Origin: Desulfovermiculus halophilus DSM 18834
GTDB lineage: Bacteria; Desulfobacterota; Desulfovibrionia; Desulfovibrionales; Desulfothermaceae
Reading direction: 5' to 3'
Length of the DNA stretch: 64,000 nucleotides
Assembly: GCF_000620765.1 (NCBI RefSeq)
Contig: NZ_JIAK01000013.1
Span: 22,138 to 86,137 of the forward strand
The notes beneath the pieces are model-generated. The model did no database searches. It had not been told where the DNA came from and saw nothing but the letters and a program-made list of their open reading frames with translations. A program made the position numbers and the translations under genes. Below, in pieces: positions 1 to 8,260 of this stretch (its first letter is position 1; each line of letters begins with the position of its first letter).

Positions 1-114
1 TGCCTGGAGGGGGCAGGGATCCCCCTTTGGCGGGACTTAGAAAATACCGGGCCGAAAGTGGGCACACAGAAGAGATGGCAAACTCCAAAAATCCACAGGC
101 TACGTCGAAGAACC
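1..114 (+). mobile_element. Family 1 MITE copy A (left part outside window)
   Basis: The sequence matches the internal and right-hand part of the full copies at 4414-4706 and 19420-19691: the GGGGGCAGGGATCCCCC core, the AAAATACCGGGCCGAAAGTG block, the conserved GCAAACTCC block and the terminal GTCGAAGAACC. The left arm lies outside the window. It sits 24 bases beyond the pdxA stop codon. Confidence 0.85.
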
Positions 115-138
115 ATGGTCAAGGAGGCCGCGTAAGGT

Positions 139-1182
139 CTACACAGCCGGCTCCGGCCCTGCGGACCGGGCTCGGGCCTGAATCAGCATCTCCGCCGTAT
201 CCAGGGCCCGCTGCAGGCTCTGCGTGCCGGCTCGTCCCCTGCCCACCAGTTCATAGGCCGTGCCGTGGTCCACAGAGGTCCGCACAAAGGGCAGGCCCAG
301 GGTCACGTTCACCGCATGCTGGAAATGAACCAGCTTCAGCGGCCCCAGGCCCTGATCGTGGTACATGGCCAGCACAGCGGAAAACTCGCCGTGGTAGGCC
401 CGGTAGAACACTGAATCCGCAGGCCAGGGTCCGGTGGCCGCAACCCCCTTGGCTGCTGCGGCCTGTATGGCCGGGAGGATGATCGTTTCTTCCTCGTCCC
501 CGATATGCCCGCCTTCCCCGGCATGGGGATTGAGCCCGCAGACCCCGACCGGCCTGCACCCCGTCTCCTGTCCGCCGTTCACGGCCCGAACGAACTCCCA
601 GGTCTGCCTCAGACAGCGCTCAACCTTGTCTTGGGTTATAAGGTCCGGGACGTCCTTCAGTCGGGGATGGGTGGTGACCAGAGCGACCCGCAGCCTGTCT
701 CCGGCCAAGAGCATGCAGACCTGATCCGGCCCCAGCCCGCTCTCGACCGCCAGAAACTCGGTGTGGCCGGGGAAATCGAACCCCGCTTCCTGGAGCATGG
801 CTTTGTTCAGCGGACAGGTCACCACGCCCCTGGCCCGGCCGGAAAGAAGCAGGCCGCAGGCCGCATGCAGGGCATGTCCAGCAGCCAATCCCCCCCGAAT
901 GTCCGCCCGCCCCGGACGAGGCTCCCATTCAGCCAGCTCCGGCAGGCGCAGACAGTATATGCCCTGCCCGCCGACTTCATCCATTCTGTCTGCTGCCCGC
1001 CAGAAGCGGTGCAGACCCATAGTCCGGCAGTGGTGGACAAGGGCCTGCTCCGGTCCGATGAGGACCAGTGCCCGATCCCGGCGGACCAGCCGTCCGCTGC
1101 CGGCCAGCCCGCAGACCAGCTCCGGACCTATCCCGTTGGGATCACCAAGAGTCAGCACAAGGGGAGATGCACAATGGGACAT
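139..1182 (-). CDS. pdxA: 4-hydroxythreonine-4-phosphate dehydrogenase (PdxA)
   Basis: Cytoplasmic NAD-dependent enzyme of DXP-dependent pyridoxal-phosphate synthesis; it oxidises 4-phosphohydroxy-L-threonine. The 347-residue product is near the family length of about 330. Visible motifs are LGDPNGIGPE near the N-terminus, CPLNKAMLQEAGFDFPGHTEF, the metal-binding histidine regions around CGLNPHAGEGGHIGDEE and MYHDQGLGPLKL, and TSVDHGTAYE near the end. I chose the ATG at 1182 because a GGTAGGT ribosome site precedes it; a GTG at 1197 is possible. Upstream lies a family 2 repeat, and downstream the MITE copy A, so the gene is bracketed by repeats and may be transcribed alone. Confidence 0.95.
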   Translation of the reverse strand: MSHCASPLVLTLGDPNGIGPELVCGLAGSGRLVRRDRALVLIGPEQALVHHCRTMGLHRFWRAADRMDEVGGQGIYCLRLPELAEWEPRPGRADIRGGLAAGHALHAACGLLLSGRARGVVTCPLNKAMLQEAGFDFPGHTEFLAVESGLGPDQVCMLLAGDRLRVALVTTHPRLKDVPDLITQDKVERCLRQTWEFVRAVNGGQETGCRPVGVCGLNPHAGEGGHIGDEEETIILPAIQAAAAKGVAATGPWPADSVFYRAYHGEFSAVLAMYHDQGLGPLKLVHFQHAVNVTLGLPFVRTSVDHGTAYELVGRGRAGTQSLQRALDTAEMLIQARARSAGPEPAV

Positions 1183-1200
1183 AGACCTACCCGGCACTTA

Positions 1201-1480
1201 CAAACTGTTATGAGTTAATGGTTGGGATAATTCAAATCGAAATCGATATCGGTATCGAAATCGTTTCTTTATCGTTCCCACGCTCTGCGTGGGAACTCTT
1301 TTGGACCCCTCCGGCGTCCAGAAAGAGACTGCGGGAGCGGTCAGGAAAGCTCCCACCCAGAGCGTGGGAGCTATAATTACTATGTTATTCGGTGCAGCAG
1401 GAACCCTCAGTTTATGGATATCGATCCCGATCCCGATATCGATTAGGAACCCGAAGAAAGAAAATCACAACAATGGGTAA
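1201..1480. repeat. Family 2 hexamer-phased palindrome, copy 1, with nested palindrome
   Basis: This fills most of the 381-bp gap between pdxA and the ROK gene. The left arm (about 1233-1263) has ATCG every six bases (ATCGAA, ATCGAT, ATCGGT, ATCGAA), and the right arm (about 1417-1443) repeats the pattern on the other strand. It shares the blocks GTTAATGGTTGGG, TTCGGTGCAG and AGGAACCCTCAG with copies at 46663-46815 and 48924-49058. Copy 1 alone carries about 110 extra bases between the arms (see 1274-1372). The tail GAAGAAAGAAAATC at about 1453-1466 is the uninterrupted form of the site occupied by a MITE in copy 3. Confidence 0.8.
1274..1372. repeat. Paired GTTCCCACGC-type palindromes inside family 2 copy 1
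   Basis: Two related hairpins in inverted orientation. The first (1274-1296) has arms GTTCCCACGC and GCGTGGGAAC. The second (1348-1372) has arms AGCTCCCAC and GTGGGAGCT. Each can fold alone, and the pair can fold together. The other two family 2 copies lack this block, so it was probably inserted here. Similar GTTCCCACGC palindromes are scattered through many proteobacterial genomes; that comparison is from memory. Confidence 0.7.
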
Positions 1481-1563
1481 CCACTCCCAGTCGGTATGGA
1501 AATCGTTTCTATGCTTCGGTAACGAAAGCGTGCCCGCTTCAGGCATGTCGGTTAATATGACCA

Positions 1564-2529
1564 TCACTGCGCGTCCTCGGGCTTCCAGTCCGTGCTGCCC
1601 CTGCTTTCCAGGACAAAGACCCGGGCCATGCCCAGCAAAGCGCTCATCTCCGGCTCCGGGCTGGGCGCGATCCGCCTGGGAAGCCACCACTCCCGGTTCA
1701 CGAACCGGTGCCTTAGGGTACTCCACATCCCGTCTTGAAAGTACGGGAAAAACGTGCTCAACCCCCCGCTGATCCCTATGTCGGCAAACCCGAAGACAAC
1801 CTGCAAAACAGAGAGGTACAGCCCCAGTCTGCGCCCGTAGATATCCATGATCCGCATGGCATCTCGAGAGCCCTGTTCCAGATCGCCAAAGATATCTTTG
1901 GGGTCCTGGGCAGCAAAACCGCAGCGGACAACCATCTCCATCAGGGCCGCTTTCTGCAGCCATGCCTCAGCGCATCCCACCTGCCCGCATCCGCAGGAGG
2001 GCAGGGTGGAGGTCCCGATTGCACAGCTTCGCTTGGGGCCCGGCCCCAGATAGACATGCCCCAGCTCCGGTCCGGTAAAATGCCCGGCCCGCCATATCTC
2101 GTGATTCATGATCACCCCTGAGCCGACCCCAGTGCCCAGGGTAATCACCACCGCATCGGCTGTTCCGGCCAGGCCGCCGGCCCAGACCTCGCCCAGGGCA
2201 GCAGCCTGGGCATCGTTTTCCATGCGCACAGGCAGGGAGAAGCGATGCTCCAGGAACTCTCCGACCCGGAACTGATTCAGCTCCGGCATATTGGTGGTGG
2301 TCAGATACATCCGTCTGCGGTGATCCAGGGGCCCGGCCGTGGCCAGGCCGATGCCCCGGACCGGTTCAGGGGCCCGGGCCTGCACGTCTTGGATCAGAGC
2401 CTCCAGGCTTTGCTTGGTGCCTTCCAAAGTCCGGGGCCTGGACTGCGGCCGGACCGGGCCATAGTCCCCTCCGGCACTGACCCAGGTACCGCGGATATTC
2501 GTCCCGCCGAGATCGATGCTTATATACAT
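1564..2529 (-). CDS. ROK-family sugar kinase or regulator
   Basis: The 321-residue protein has the ROK ATP-binding start (ISIDLGGTNIRGTW), the ENDAQAAALGE catalytic region, GTGVGSGVI, and the ROK zinc site formed by GPELGH followed by the CGCGQVGCAE motif. There is no N-terminal helix-turn-helix, so it is more likely a kinase of the glucokinase/NagK type than a NagC-type repressor. The substrate cannot be read from sequence. The start at 2529 (ATG) places the phosphate-binding loop at the usual N-terminal position. The neighbours (pdxA, Nudix) do not suggest a sugar pathway. It may be co-transcribed with the Nudix gene 71 bp upstream. Confidence 0.85.
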   Translation of the reverse strand: MYISIDLGGTNIRGTWVSAGGDYGPVRPQSRPRTLEGTKQSLEALIQDVQARAPEPVRGIGLATAGPLDHRRRMYLTTTNMPELNQFRVGEFLEHRFSLPVRMENDAQAAALGEVWAGGLAGTADAVVITLGTGVGSGVIMNHEIWRAGHFTGPELGHVYLGPGPKRSCAIGTSTLPSCGCGQVGCAEAWLQKAALMEMVVRCGFAAQDPKDIFGDLEQGSRDAMRIMDIYGRRLGLYLSVLQVVFGFADIGISGGLSTFFPYFQDGMWSTLRHRFVNREWWLPRRIAPSPEPEMSALLGMARVFVLESRGSTDWKPEDAQ

Positions 2530-2600
2530 GTGCACCTCAAAATTGAAGTTCCCCGAATTTTCGTGGAATTGTGAAGTTTGCCCTCTATGTTTGTGTGCCC

Positions 2601-3092
2601 TTAAAAGCCCAGGCTGCGGCCGAAACACACTGTGCTCCTGCTCCGCCCCTGTTCCAGGGCCTGTTGAAAATCAGCCAGGATCCGGGCATGATCAAAAGCC
2701 AACTCGGGCAGATCATCCAGGGGAGCCACCCGGGTCTGGCCGGCATCGTCCCCTGCCTGGAGTCGGCTCTCTTTCTTGGCTGTCCCCATAAAAACCACGC
2801 TCATTGTATGCTGGCGCGGATCCCGATCCGGGCTGGAATAGACCCCGAGCAGTCCGTGCAGCCTAACATCCAGCCCGGTCTCTTCCTTGGCCTCCCGGAC
2901 TGCGGCCTGCTCCACACTCTCTCCGTAGTCCACGAATCCGCCGGGAAGGGCCCAGCCGTACGGCGGATTGCGGCGCTTGATGAGCACCACCCCTTGATCG
3001 GGGAAGGAAATGACCACATCCACCGTGGGCAGGGGATTGCGATAGACCGGGACCTGGCCTCCGCAGGCCGGGCATTGGACATGACTACTCAT
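2601..3092 (-). CDS. NUDIX hydrolase with N-terminal zinc-ribbon-like pair
   Basis: A 163-residue protein. Residues 6-11 carry CPACGG, a single Cys pair, followed by a Nudix fold. The Nudix box is complete, from [14 protein letters not shown] through REAKEETGL, giving the G-x5-E-x7-REUxEExGU spacing. Proteins of this form hydrolyse nucleoside-diphosphate derivatives such as ADP-ribose or NADH; the exact substrate is unknown. It is divergent from the glycosyltransferase at 3230, with a shared 137-bp gap. Confidence 0.88.
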   Translation of the reverse strand: MSSHVQCPACGGQVPVYRNPLPTVDVVISFPDQGVVLIKRRNPPYGWALPGGFVDYGESVEQAAVREAKEETGLDVRLHGLLGVYSSPDRDPRQHTMSVVFMGTAKKESRLQAGDDAGQTRVAPLDDLPELAFDHARILADFQQALEQGRSRSTVCFGRSLGF

Positions 3093-3229
3093 GTAGAGCC
3101 TCCTTGCCGGGTTGTTCGGCTTGGTCCAGGTTACCTGCAGCTGTTTAAAGCTTGCCGCATATGATTCGTGCCGAGGAGCCTTGTTCGCTCCAGGCCAGAC
3201 AGCATGCTCAAGCAGTCACCCATATCCTC

Positions 3230-4159
3230 ATGTGCATACCAAAAGCCGTGATCATCGTCCACAAAGGGGCCTTGGGGGACTTTCTGCAGATCTGGCCTTC
3301 CCTGCTGGCGCTTCGCCGTCACTTCGCCCCTACTCCCCTGTACTGGGCCGGCAGGGACGCATACCGGCTGTGGACCGACCCCCTTGGTCTCCGTCCCTGT
3401 CCGGAACAGATGCGCCGGGCGGTTGACCGGCTGTATGCTGCTGCGTCCTGGCCCCGGGAGCTGGAAAACTGCCGGGTGGTCTGGTTCGGCCTGCACACCC
3501 CGCCGACAGAGGTCCCCTTTCCGGATCTGCATTTTCTTCCCGGAATCATTCCGGGCCGATACACTCCTCCTCGCCGAGTCTATGCCGCGGGCCTGCAACG
3601 AATGGGGGTCCCGCCCTGTCCCGACTGGCACCAGATCTGGCGGGATCTATCCCCGCACCTCAAGCCGGGGCCTCGTAGGCCCCAAGCCCTGGTGTTTCCC
3701 GGGGCCGGCCATCCGGCCAAATGCTGGCCCATGTCCAACTATTTGCAGACAGCTTCCTGGCTTGAACGCAAGGGATGGGAACCGGTCTTTGTACTCGGTC
3801 CGGCGGAAAGGGAGCGCGGACTGGAGGTTCAAAATTTTCAACGCCTCCACCCCCAAGAGCTGGGGCAGCTCCAGAAGGCCCTGTGCGGCGCGGATATTAT
3901 CTTGGGCAATGATTGTGGACCGATGCATCTTGCGGGTCTGCTGGATCGCACCGGAATCGTCCTCTTCGGCCCGGCCTCGCCCCGGCAATGGGGCCCTCCG
4001 GGCCTTACCTGCCTGCGGACGGATCTCCCCTGTTCTCCGTGTACCCAGCTCGGGCGGATCAATTGCCGGCAGGCGGAGTGCATGACCAGGATATCCGTAT
4101 CCCGGGTCAAAGAGGAGCTGTGGAAGCTGGGCCAGGATTCGGCGGCCCGCAGGAGATAA
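3230..4159 (+). CDS. Glycosyltransferase family 9 (heptosyltransferase-like)
   Basis: This 309-residue protein resembles the WaaC/WaaF/RfaQ ADP-heptose:LPS transferases of the lipopolysaccharide inner core. It starts with a GT-B N-terminal strand and GALGDFLQIWP (family G-x-GD-x2-x-x-P), has the second-domain start ALVFPGAGHPAKCWP, and the nucleotide-sugar motif GNDCGPMHLAG. A Cys-rich C-terminal stretch (CSPCTQLGRINC) is common in this family. Starts at 3230 (ATG) or 3152 (27 residues upstream) are both possible; 3230 puts the first beta-strand at the N-terminus. It is the only plus-strand gene between 139 and 5905. Confidence 0.85.
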   Translation: MCIPKAVIIVHKGALGDFLQIWPSLLALRRHFAPTPLYWAGRDAYRLWTDPLGLRPCPEQMRRAVDRLYAAASWPRELENCRVVWFGLHTPPTEVPFPDLHFLPGIIPGRYTPPRRVYAAGLQRMGVPPCPDWHQIWRDLSPHLKPGPRRPQALVFPGAGHPAKCWPMSNYLQTASWLERKGWEPVFVLGPAERERGLEVQNFQRLHPQELGQLQKALCGADIILGNDCGPMHLAGLLDRTGIVLFGPASPRQWGPPGLTCLRTDLPCSPCTQLGRINCRQAECMTRISVSRVKEELWKLGQDSAARRR

Positions 4160-4177
4160 CAGGGGTCCCAAACACAA

Positions 4178-4212
4178 CTGGCCTCCAAGGAACCATTTTC
4201 CAAGGAGGCCAG
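4178..4212 (+). terminator. Hairpin downstream of the family 9 glycosyltransferase
   Basis: Perfect arms CTGGCCTCC (4178-4186) and GGAGGCCAG (4204-4212), with further GGA/TCC pairing inside the loop. There is no T-tract, so a Rho-independent terminator is not proved; it may protect the 3' end. From 4213 to 4413 I see nothing else. Confidence 0.5.
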
Positions 4213-4413
4213 CTATGGCAAAAGGAGGAAGGTATTTATTTTCTTGCATCCAGCATGCCAAAACCTGAAAAACGGATCCTCGGCTAAGAACACTGTAAAA
4301 TCAATGTATTGGTGCGCAAGCCTGCCGTTGGCCCTGGATCCGGGTTTAAAATATTGAATCCCTGTTCGCCGCCCCCCCGCCAACTGCGAACCATGGATTC
4401 AACTTTTTTTACT

Positions 4414-4706
4414 GGCTCTTCCCTCTGTGCCAATATGAGTGAGACACGGGAAATGGAATTTCACACATAAGGGTTTGCCGTCTCTTCTGTGTGCCTTGAG
4501 CGGCAGGCCCGCACATTTTCTTGGTCCCGCCACCCGGCACTCACGTGTATGATAAGCTCAGTCGAACAGAAAGCAGTGACCTGCACGTGAGTAGCCGGGA
4601 GGGGGCAGGGATCCCCCTTTGGCGGGACTTAGAAAATACCGGGCCGAAAGTGGGCACACAGAAGAAACGGCAAACTCCAAAAATCCACAGGCTACCTCGA
4701 AGAACT
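4414..4706. mobile_element. Family 1 MITE copy B, full length, perfect 8-bp TSD
   Basis: A 293-bp element from GGCTCTTC to CGAAGAACT. The two arms form a long imperfect inverted repeat sharing GTTTGCCGTCTCTTCTG. Between them lie the GGCAGGCCCGCACATTTTCT block, the CACTCACGTGTATGAT block, and the GGGGGCAGGGATCCCCC palindrome. The duplication TTTTTACT occurs at 4406-4413 and again at 4707-4714, directly abutting both ends. The right-hand duplication contains the stop codon of tsaC (4710-4712). The left end carries about 20 bp of extra sequence compared with other copies. Confidence 0.9.
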
Positions 4707-4709
4707 TTT

Positions 4710-5339
4710 TTACTCCGTCTCGATCACCCGCCATCCAGCGGCCTGCAGCTCCTTTCTTGTAACCGCGCCGCAGCGCAAAACACAGAGCGTTCCCCGGTCC
4801 ACGATCCGGACCACTGTGGAGGGCAGCCCTCCACGGGGATGCGGGGGACCGGTTATGACCCGGTGCACCGATCGGATCAAGCCGGGATGGAGATGTGCGG
4901 GATCAGAGGCCGGGTCCTCTCCGGCCGGATTGGCGCTTGTGCTGACCAGGGGCGCACCCAGGTGCATGCAGAGTTCACGGGCCAGGGGATGGGAGGTCAA
5001 ACGCACACTGGTATGCCCCAGAGGGTCCTTGACCCGGGGACTCAGCGCCTCCCGTCCCGGGAGGACAATGGACAGGGGTCCGGGCCAGAAGCCCCGGGCC
5101 AAGGCGTGAACATCCGGGGAAAGGCCGCAAACGGCGATATCCAGCTGGTCTACGCATCCAACTATCAGGGGCAGAGGCTTGTGCCTCTCCCTCCCCTTGA
5201 TGCGCACAACCTCCTCGGCTGCATCCGGGTCCAGGGCACTGCACCCCAGGGCGTACAGGGTCTCTGTAGGATAAATGAACACCTCGCCCTGAACAACGGC
5301 GTGCACCTCCGACCCAAACCCGTCATGTCCCCTGATCAT
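4710..5339 (-). CDS. tsaC: Threonylcarbamoyl-AMP synthase (TsaC/YrdC/Sua5 family)
   Basis: It makes threonylcarbamoyl-AMP from threonine, bicarbonate and ATP for the t6A37 modification of ANN-decoding tRNAs. The 209-residue protein is a single YrdC domain without the Sua5 C-terminal extension. Motifs are YPTETLYALGC, KGRERHKPLPLIV, the ARGFWPGPLSIVLP loop, TSVRLTSHPLAREL and APLVSTSANPAGE. The ATG overlaps the thpR stop (ATGA-type), so the two are translationally coupled. The stop codon lies inside the target duplication of MITE copy B, so the element abuts the coding end. Confidence 0.93.
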   Translation of the reverse strand: MIRGHDGFGSEVHAVVQGEVFIYPTETLYALGCSALDPDAAEEVVRIKGRERHKPLPLIVGCVDQLDIAVCGLSPDVHALARGFWPGPLSIVLPGREALSPRVKDPLGHTSVRLTSHPLARELCMHLGAPLVSTSANPAGEDPASDPAHLHPGLIRSVHRVITGPPHPRGGLPSTVVRIVDRGTLCVLRCGAVTRKELQAAGWRVIETE

Positions 5340-5905
5340 GACTGTGTCTCGCCGAGCGGGCAGGACTCCAGCTCAGTGTACACCGGTCCCTGCGGGGTGA
5401 GTCGGCTGGCGTAGAGGACAAACCTTTGCGCCCAAAAGCTCGGCCAGGTCCAGGCATGCAGACCCGAGAGCAACTGGGACCAATCGTCGGGCCCGGATCT
5501 CTTGATCCTGGCGACGGTCAGATGGGGCCGGAAGGGGCGCGTGTCGGAGGGAATCCCCAAAGGCTGCAGGGCCTGATCGATATCCGCGGCCAGGCGGGTA
5601 CAGGCATCCGCCCCCCGGCTCAGCCCGACCCAAACCACCTTTGGATTTCTCCCGGGAGGAAAAAAGCCTCCCCCCGAGGCCTGAACCTCGAACTGGTGCA
5701 CAGTGACCCTGCGCAGGGCCTTGTGCACCTGGTCCAAGATGCCGGGCTCCAGCTCCCCCAGAAACTTGAGGGTCAGATGCCAGTTCCCTTCCTTGGTCCA
5801 GGACACTTTGGAGCGTAGTCGGGGTTTCCATTCTGCGGCGATCTTGGGCAGAGCCTGCTGGTACTCCTCCGGCAGGGGCAGGGCGACAAAACACCTGGTA
5901 CCCAT
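5336..5905 (-). CDS. thpR: RNA 2',3'-cyclic phosphodiesterase (ThpR, LigT family)
   Basis: A 189-residue two-lobed 2H phosphoesterase. The two catalytic HxT motifs are visible as HLTLKFLG (about residue 43) and HLTVARIK (about residue 129). The N-terminus RCFVALPLPEE is typical. Family members open 2',3'-cyclic phosphates on RNA or ligate tRNA halves in vitro; the physiological role is unclear. It is the first gene of a two-gene unit with tsaC. The 199-bp gap between it and dedA, which is divergent, should hold both promoters; I see no strong consensus there. Confidence 0.92.
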   Translation of the reverse strand: MGTRCFVALPLPEEYQQALPKIAAEWKPRLRSKVSWTKEGNWHLTLKFLGELEPGILDQVHKALRRVTVHQFEVQASGGGFFPPGRNPKVVWVGLSRGADACTRLAADIDQALQPLGIPSDTRPFRPHLTVARIKRSGPDDWSQLLSGLHAWTWPSFWAQRFVLYASRLTPQGPVYTELESCPLGETQS

Positions 5906-6104
5906 AGCAAGAACCTCGTATATCCTGTTCAGGCCCGCTTCGGTGAGTCAAACCGAAAGCGGGGTTTTCCCAGCCTGACCACTGGAACCTCACCTCGTTG
6001 CCCTGGCTGGGAGGAAACCTTGCCATTTCAGGCATTGTATGGAATTCTCCTCCAGCCGGCGGGGCTTGATCCGAGCTGTATATTTTTTGCAATCAGGAGC
6101 GCCC

Positions 6105-6716
6105 ATGTTCGAATCCTTTGTCACCTGGCTGGTATCCACCATCGGCCAGTGGGGCTACCCGGGAATCACCATCCTCATGTTCCTGGAATCCTCCTTTTTC
6201 CCCTTTCCCAGCGAGGTAGTGGTCCCACCGGCCGGCTACCTGGCCTCTCAGGGGTCCATGCGCCTGGGAGTGGTCATCGCCTGCGGCACCCTGGGCAGCC
6301 TCCTCGGCGGCATTTTCAACTACTGGCTGGCCCTGACCGTGGGCAGGTCCTTTCTGCTCACCTATGGCCGCTACTTTTTCATCTCCGAAAAAACCTTGAC
6401 CAAGGCAGAGACCTTCTTTGCCCGCCACGGACACATCAGCACCTTTATCGGCCGTCTGGTCCCGGGGATCAGGCAGTACATCTCCCTGCCCGCTGGCTTG
6501 GCCCGCATGCACCTAGGGCTTTTCTGCCTGTTCACCAGTCTTGGAGCGGGGATATGGGTGGTGATCCTGGCCCTGTTAGGCTATTTTTTCGGCCGCAACC
6601 AGGACCTGCTCATGGACAAGCTGCACCAGATCATGTTCATCCTCATCCCGGCCTGCCTGATCATGATCGGTGTCTATATCTGGTGGCACCGGCGCCGGCG
6701 GGAAACGGCTGAATAA
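6105..6716 (+). CDS. DedA-family membrane protein
   Basis: A 203-residue inner-membrane protein of the DedA/SNARE-associated family, linked in other bacteria to undecaprenyl-phosphate recycling and membrane homeostasis. The family signature is seen as [21 protein letters not shown] and later as [18 protein letters not shown], which carries the essential Arg and Gly residues. Four or five hydrophobic helices are visible, and it ends with a basic WWHRRRR tail. The ATG at 6105 follows an AGGAG ribosome site; an upstream in-frame ATG at 6039 is less likely. Downstream is family 3 repeat copy 1. Confidence 0.9.
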   Translation: MFESFVTWLVSTIGQWGYPGITILMFLESSFFPFPSEVVVPPAGYLASQGSMRLGVVIACGTLGSLLGGIFNYWLALTVGRSFLLTYGRYFFISEKTLTKAETFFARHGHISTFIGRLVPGIRQYISLPAGLARMHLGLFCLFTSLGAGIWVVILALLGYFFGRNQDLLMDKLHQIMFILIPACLIMIGVYIWWHRRRRETAE

Positions 6717-6732
6717 AAGGCCTTCCGCCTAA

Positions 6733-6889
6733 CGTTCAGACCTCCTTGCCAGGATTCATGGCCTTTGCCAGCTAGGCGGTGGTCAGCTCATGCAGTTGGC
6801 GATAAGACCGGTATTGGGACTGATACGAAAAATAACCAAACAGCCGAGCTTAGGCCTTGACCTCCTGGCCGGGAAAGACCCCCTGAACG
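6733..6889. repeat. Family 3 repeat, copy 1
   Basis: A 157-bp block between the convergent ends of dedA and cobS. It begins CGTTCAG (6733-6739) and ends CTGAACG (6883-6889), a terminal inverted repeat. The centre, around GTATTGGGACTGATACGAAA, is nearly identical to 31488-31656. Shared features also include GCGGTG near the left side and CAGTTGGCG in the middle. The function is unknown; it could be a small mobile element or a structured RNA, and by position it may end transcription from both sides. Confidence 0.75.
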
Positions 6890-6932
6890 AATACCCTTCT
6901 GCATGATCGGCCTCACGGCCCGGGGCGGCCGG

Positions 6933-7670
6933 CTACAGGACCTGGACCGCCAGAAAGAGCCACAGCACAGCCTCCAGGACCTCGTTCATGGCCCCCAGCG
7001 TGTCCCCGGTAATACAGCCGATGATCCGGGAGTAGAAAAAAAGGATCCCGGCGCAGGCGGATACAAAGACCAGATTCAAGACCAGCCCCTGCCAGCCGAG
7101 AAGCATAGACACTGGGAGCAAAAGCCCGGCGGACCAGAACATGCGGAGCGATGCGGCAGAGCCGCAAAAGGCGGCTCCCGTCCCGCCTTCAGGGCGCCCG
7201 TAGGGCAGCCAGCGCATCCCGGCCAGCATGCCCAGGCGGGAATAGGCTGGAACCAGGGCCAGAGCCAGAAACCTATCTGCGGACAGGGCCTGCACAGCCC
7301 CCCACTTCAAAGCAAAGACCCCGATCAGGCAGACCACGCCCATGACCCCCACCCGGCTATCCTTCATGATGGCCAGGACCTGTTCCCGGGAACGGTGGGA
7401 AAAGAGTCCGTCGCCAGCATCGGCCAGCCCATCAACATGCAGGGCCCCGGTGATCGCAACAAGGGTCAGGACCACAATCGCCGCGGCCAGCGGATCAGGC
7501 CACAAAAGACGGGCCATCCAGTCCACGCCGGCCACGATCAGGCCCACAAACAGCCCGACCAGAGGGAAGAACCCGGCCATCCGCTCCGGACGAAAGGCGC
7601 AACCGGCTCCCACCGGGACGACAGTCAAAAACCCCAGTGCGCCCCGAAAGTCGTTCCACCATCCGCCCAC
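6933..7670 (-). CDS. cobS: Adenosylcobinamide-GDP ribazoletransferase (CobS)
   Basis: Integral membrane enzyme joining alpha-ribazole to adenosylcobinamide-GDP, the last major step of the cobalamin nucleotide loop. The 245-residue protein has the diagnostic HVDGLADAGDGL motif near residue 80, followed by SREQVLAIMKDSRVG, and several hydrophobic helices. It begins 10 bp after cobU ends, so the two form a transcription unit. No cobalamin riboswitch was recognised nearby; the pair lies at the end of the long DUF4390-ntrYX run. The catalytic motif is intact. Confidence 0.95.
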   Translation of the reverse strand: MGGWWNDFRGALGFLTVVPVGAGCAFRPERMAGFFPLVGLFVGLIVAGVDWMARLLWPDPLAAAIVVLTLVAITGALHVDGLADAGDGLFSHRSREQVLAIMKDSRVGVMGVVCLIGVFALKWGAVQALSADRFLALALVPAYSRLGMLAGMRWLPYGRPEGGTGAAFCGSAASLRMFWSAGLLLPVSMLLGWQGLVLNLVFVSACAGILFFYSRIIGCITGDTLGAMNEVLEAVLWLFLAVQVL

Positions 7671-7680
7671 TGCCGGCTCC

Positions 7681-8205
7681 TTATCCTTTGACTGTGACCG
7701 GAATGCCGGCCACGGTCCACACCACCCGATCAGCCGTGGCCGCTATCCGCTGGTTGAGCCAGCCCACAAGGTCCCGAAACTGTCTGGACATAGGATTGTC
7801 CGGGACAATCCCCTGCCCCACTTCATTGGAGACCACCAGGATGTTTCCAGCTGCATCCCGCAGGGCTTCAGCCAGCTCCTGAAACCCCTCCATGATCCGC
7901 TCCTCGCTCCTGCCCTCCTGCAGGAGATTGGACACCCACAAGGTCAGACAGTCGAGGACGATCAGGGAAGAGTCCCGGCTTTCCCGCTGAAGGGCGCCGG
8001 GCAGGTCAACGGGCTCTTCCACAGTGACCCACCCCGGGCCCCGTTCCCGCTGATGGGCGGCAATCCGGTTTTCCATCTCCGGGTCAAAGGCCTGGCAGGT
8101 GGCCAGGAATATTTTGCGTCTTTCCCCCCGGGCTTCTGCATGCTCCAGGGCGTACCGGCTTTTGCCGCTGCGGCAGCCGCCGAGTATCAAGGTGATCTCA
8201 GCCAC
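7681..8205 (-). CDS. cobU: Adenosylcobinamide kinase / guanylyltransferase (CobU)
   Basis: Bifunctional enzyme that phosphorylates adenosylcobinamide and transfers GMP to it, feeding CobS. About 174 residues. The P-loop GGCRSGKS lies at the N-terminus, followed by the conserved TCQAFDPEM-type loop, the DCLTLWVSNLL strand and SNEVGQGIVP. I prefer the GTG start at 8205, because AAAGGA precedes it at normal distance; the alternative TTG at 8220 would include the ribosome site in the coding region. CobU and CobS together allow salvage of incomplete corrinoids. Confidence 0.95.
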   Translation of the reverse strand: MAEITLILGGCRSGKSRYALEHAEARGERRKIFLATCQAFDPEMENRIAAHQRERGPGWVTVEEPVDLPGALQRESRDSSLIVLDCLTLWVSNLLQEGRSEERIMEGFQELAEALRDAAGNILVVSNEVGQGIVPDNPMSRQFRDLVGWLNQRIAATADRVVWTVAGIPVTVKG

Positions 8206-8260
8206 ACGAATTCCTTTCAAAAATCAGGGTTACAACCATGCGGGGAGGTTTGGGCTCCAA

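Noticed and set aside
1412..1963. A frame containing alternating Asp/Arg-Pro dipeptides over the family 2 repeat
   Set aside because: The low-complexity peptide simply reflects the ATCGNN hexamer; the ROK gene is read in another frame.
4521..5414. A 297-codon plus-strand frame running from MITE copy B over tsaC
   Set aside because: It is formed by the MITE plus the antisense of tsaC and does not resemble a protein.
8206..8260. Possible cobalamin riboswitch before cobU
   Set aside because: Only 55 bp separate cobU from the M23 gene; there is no room for the aptamer.
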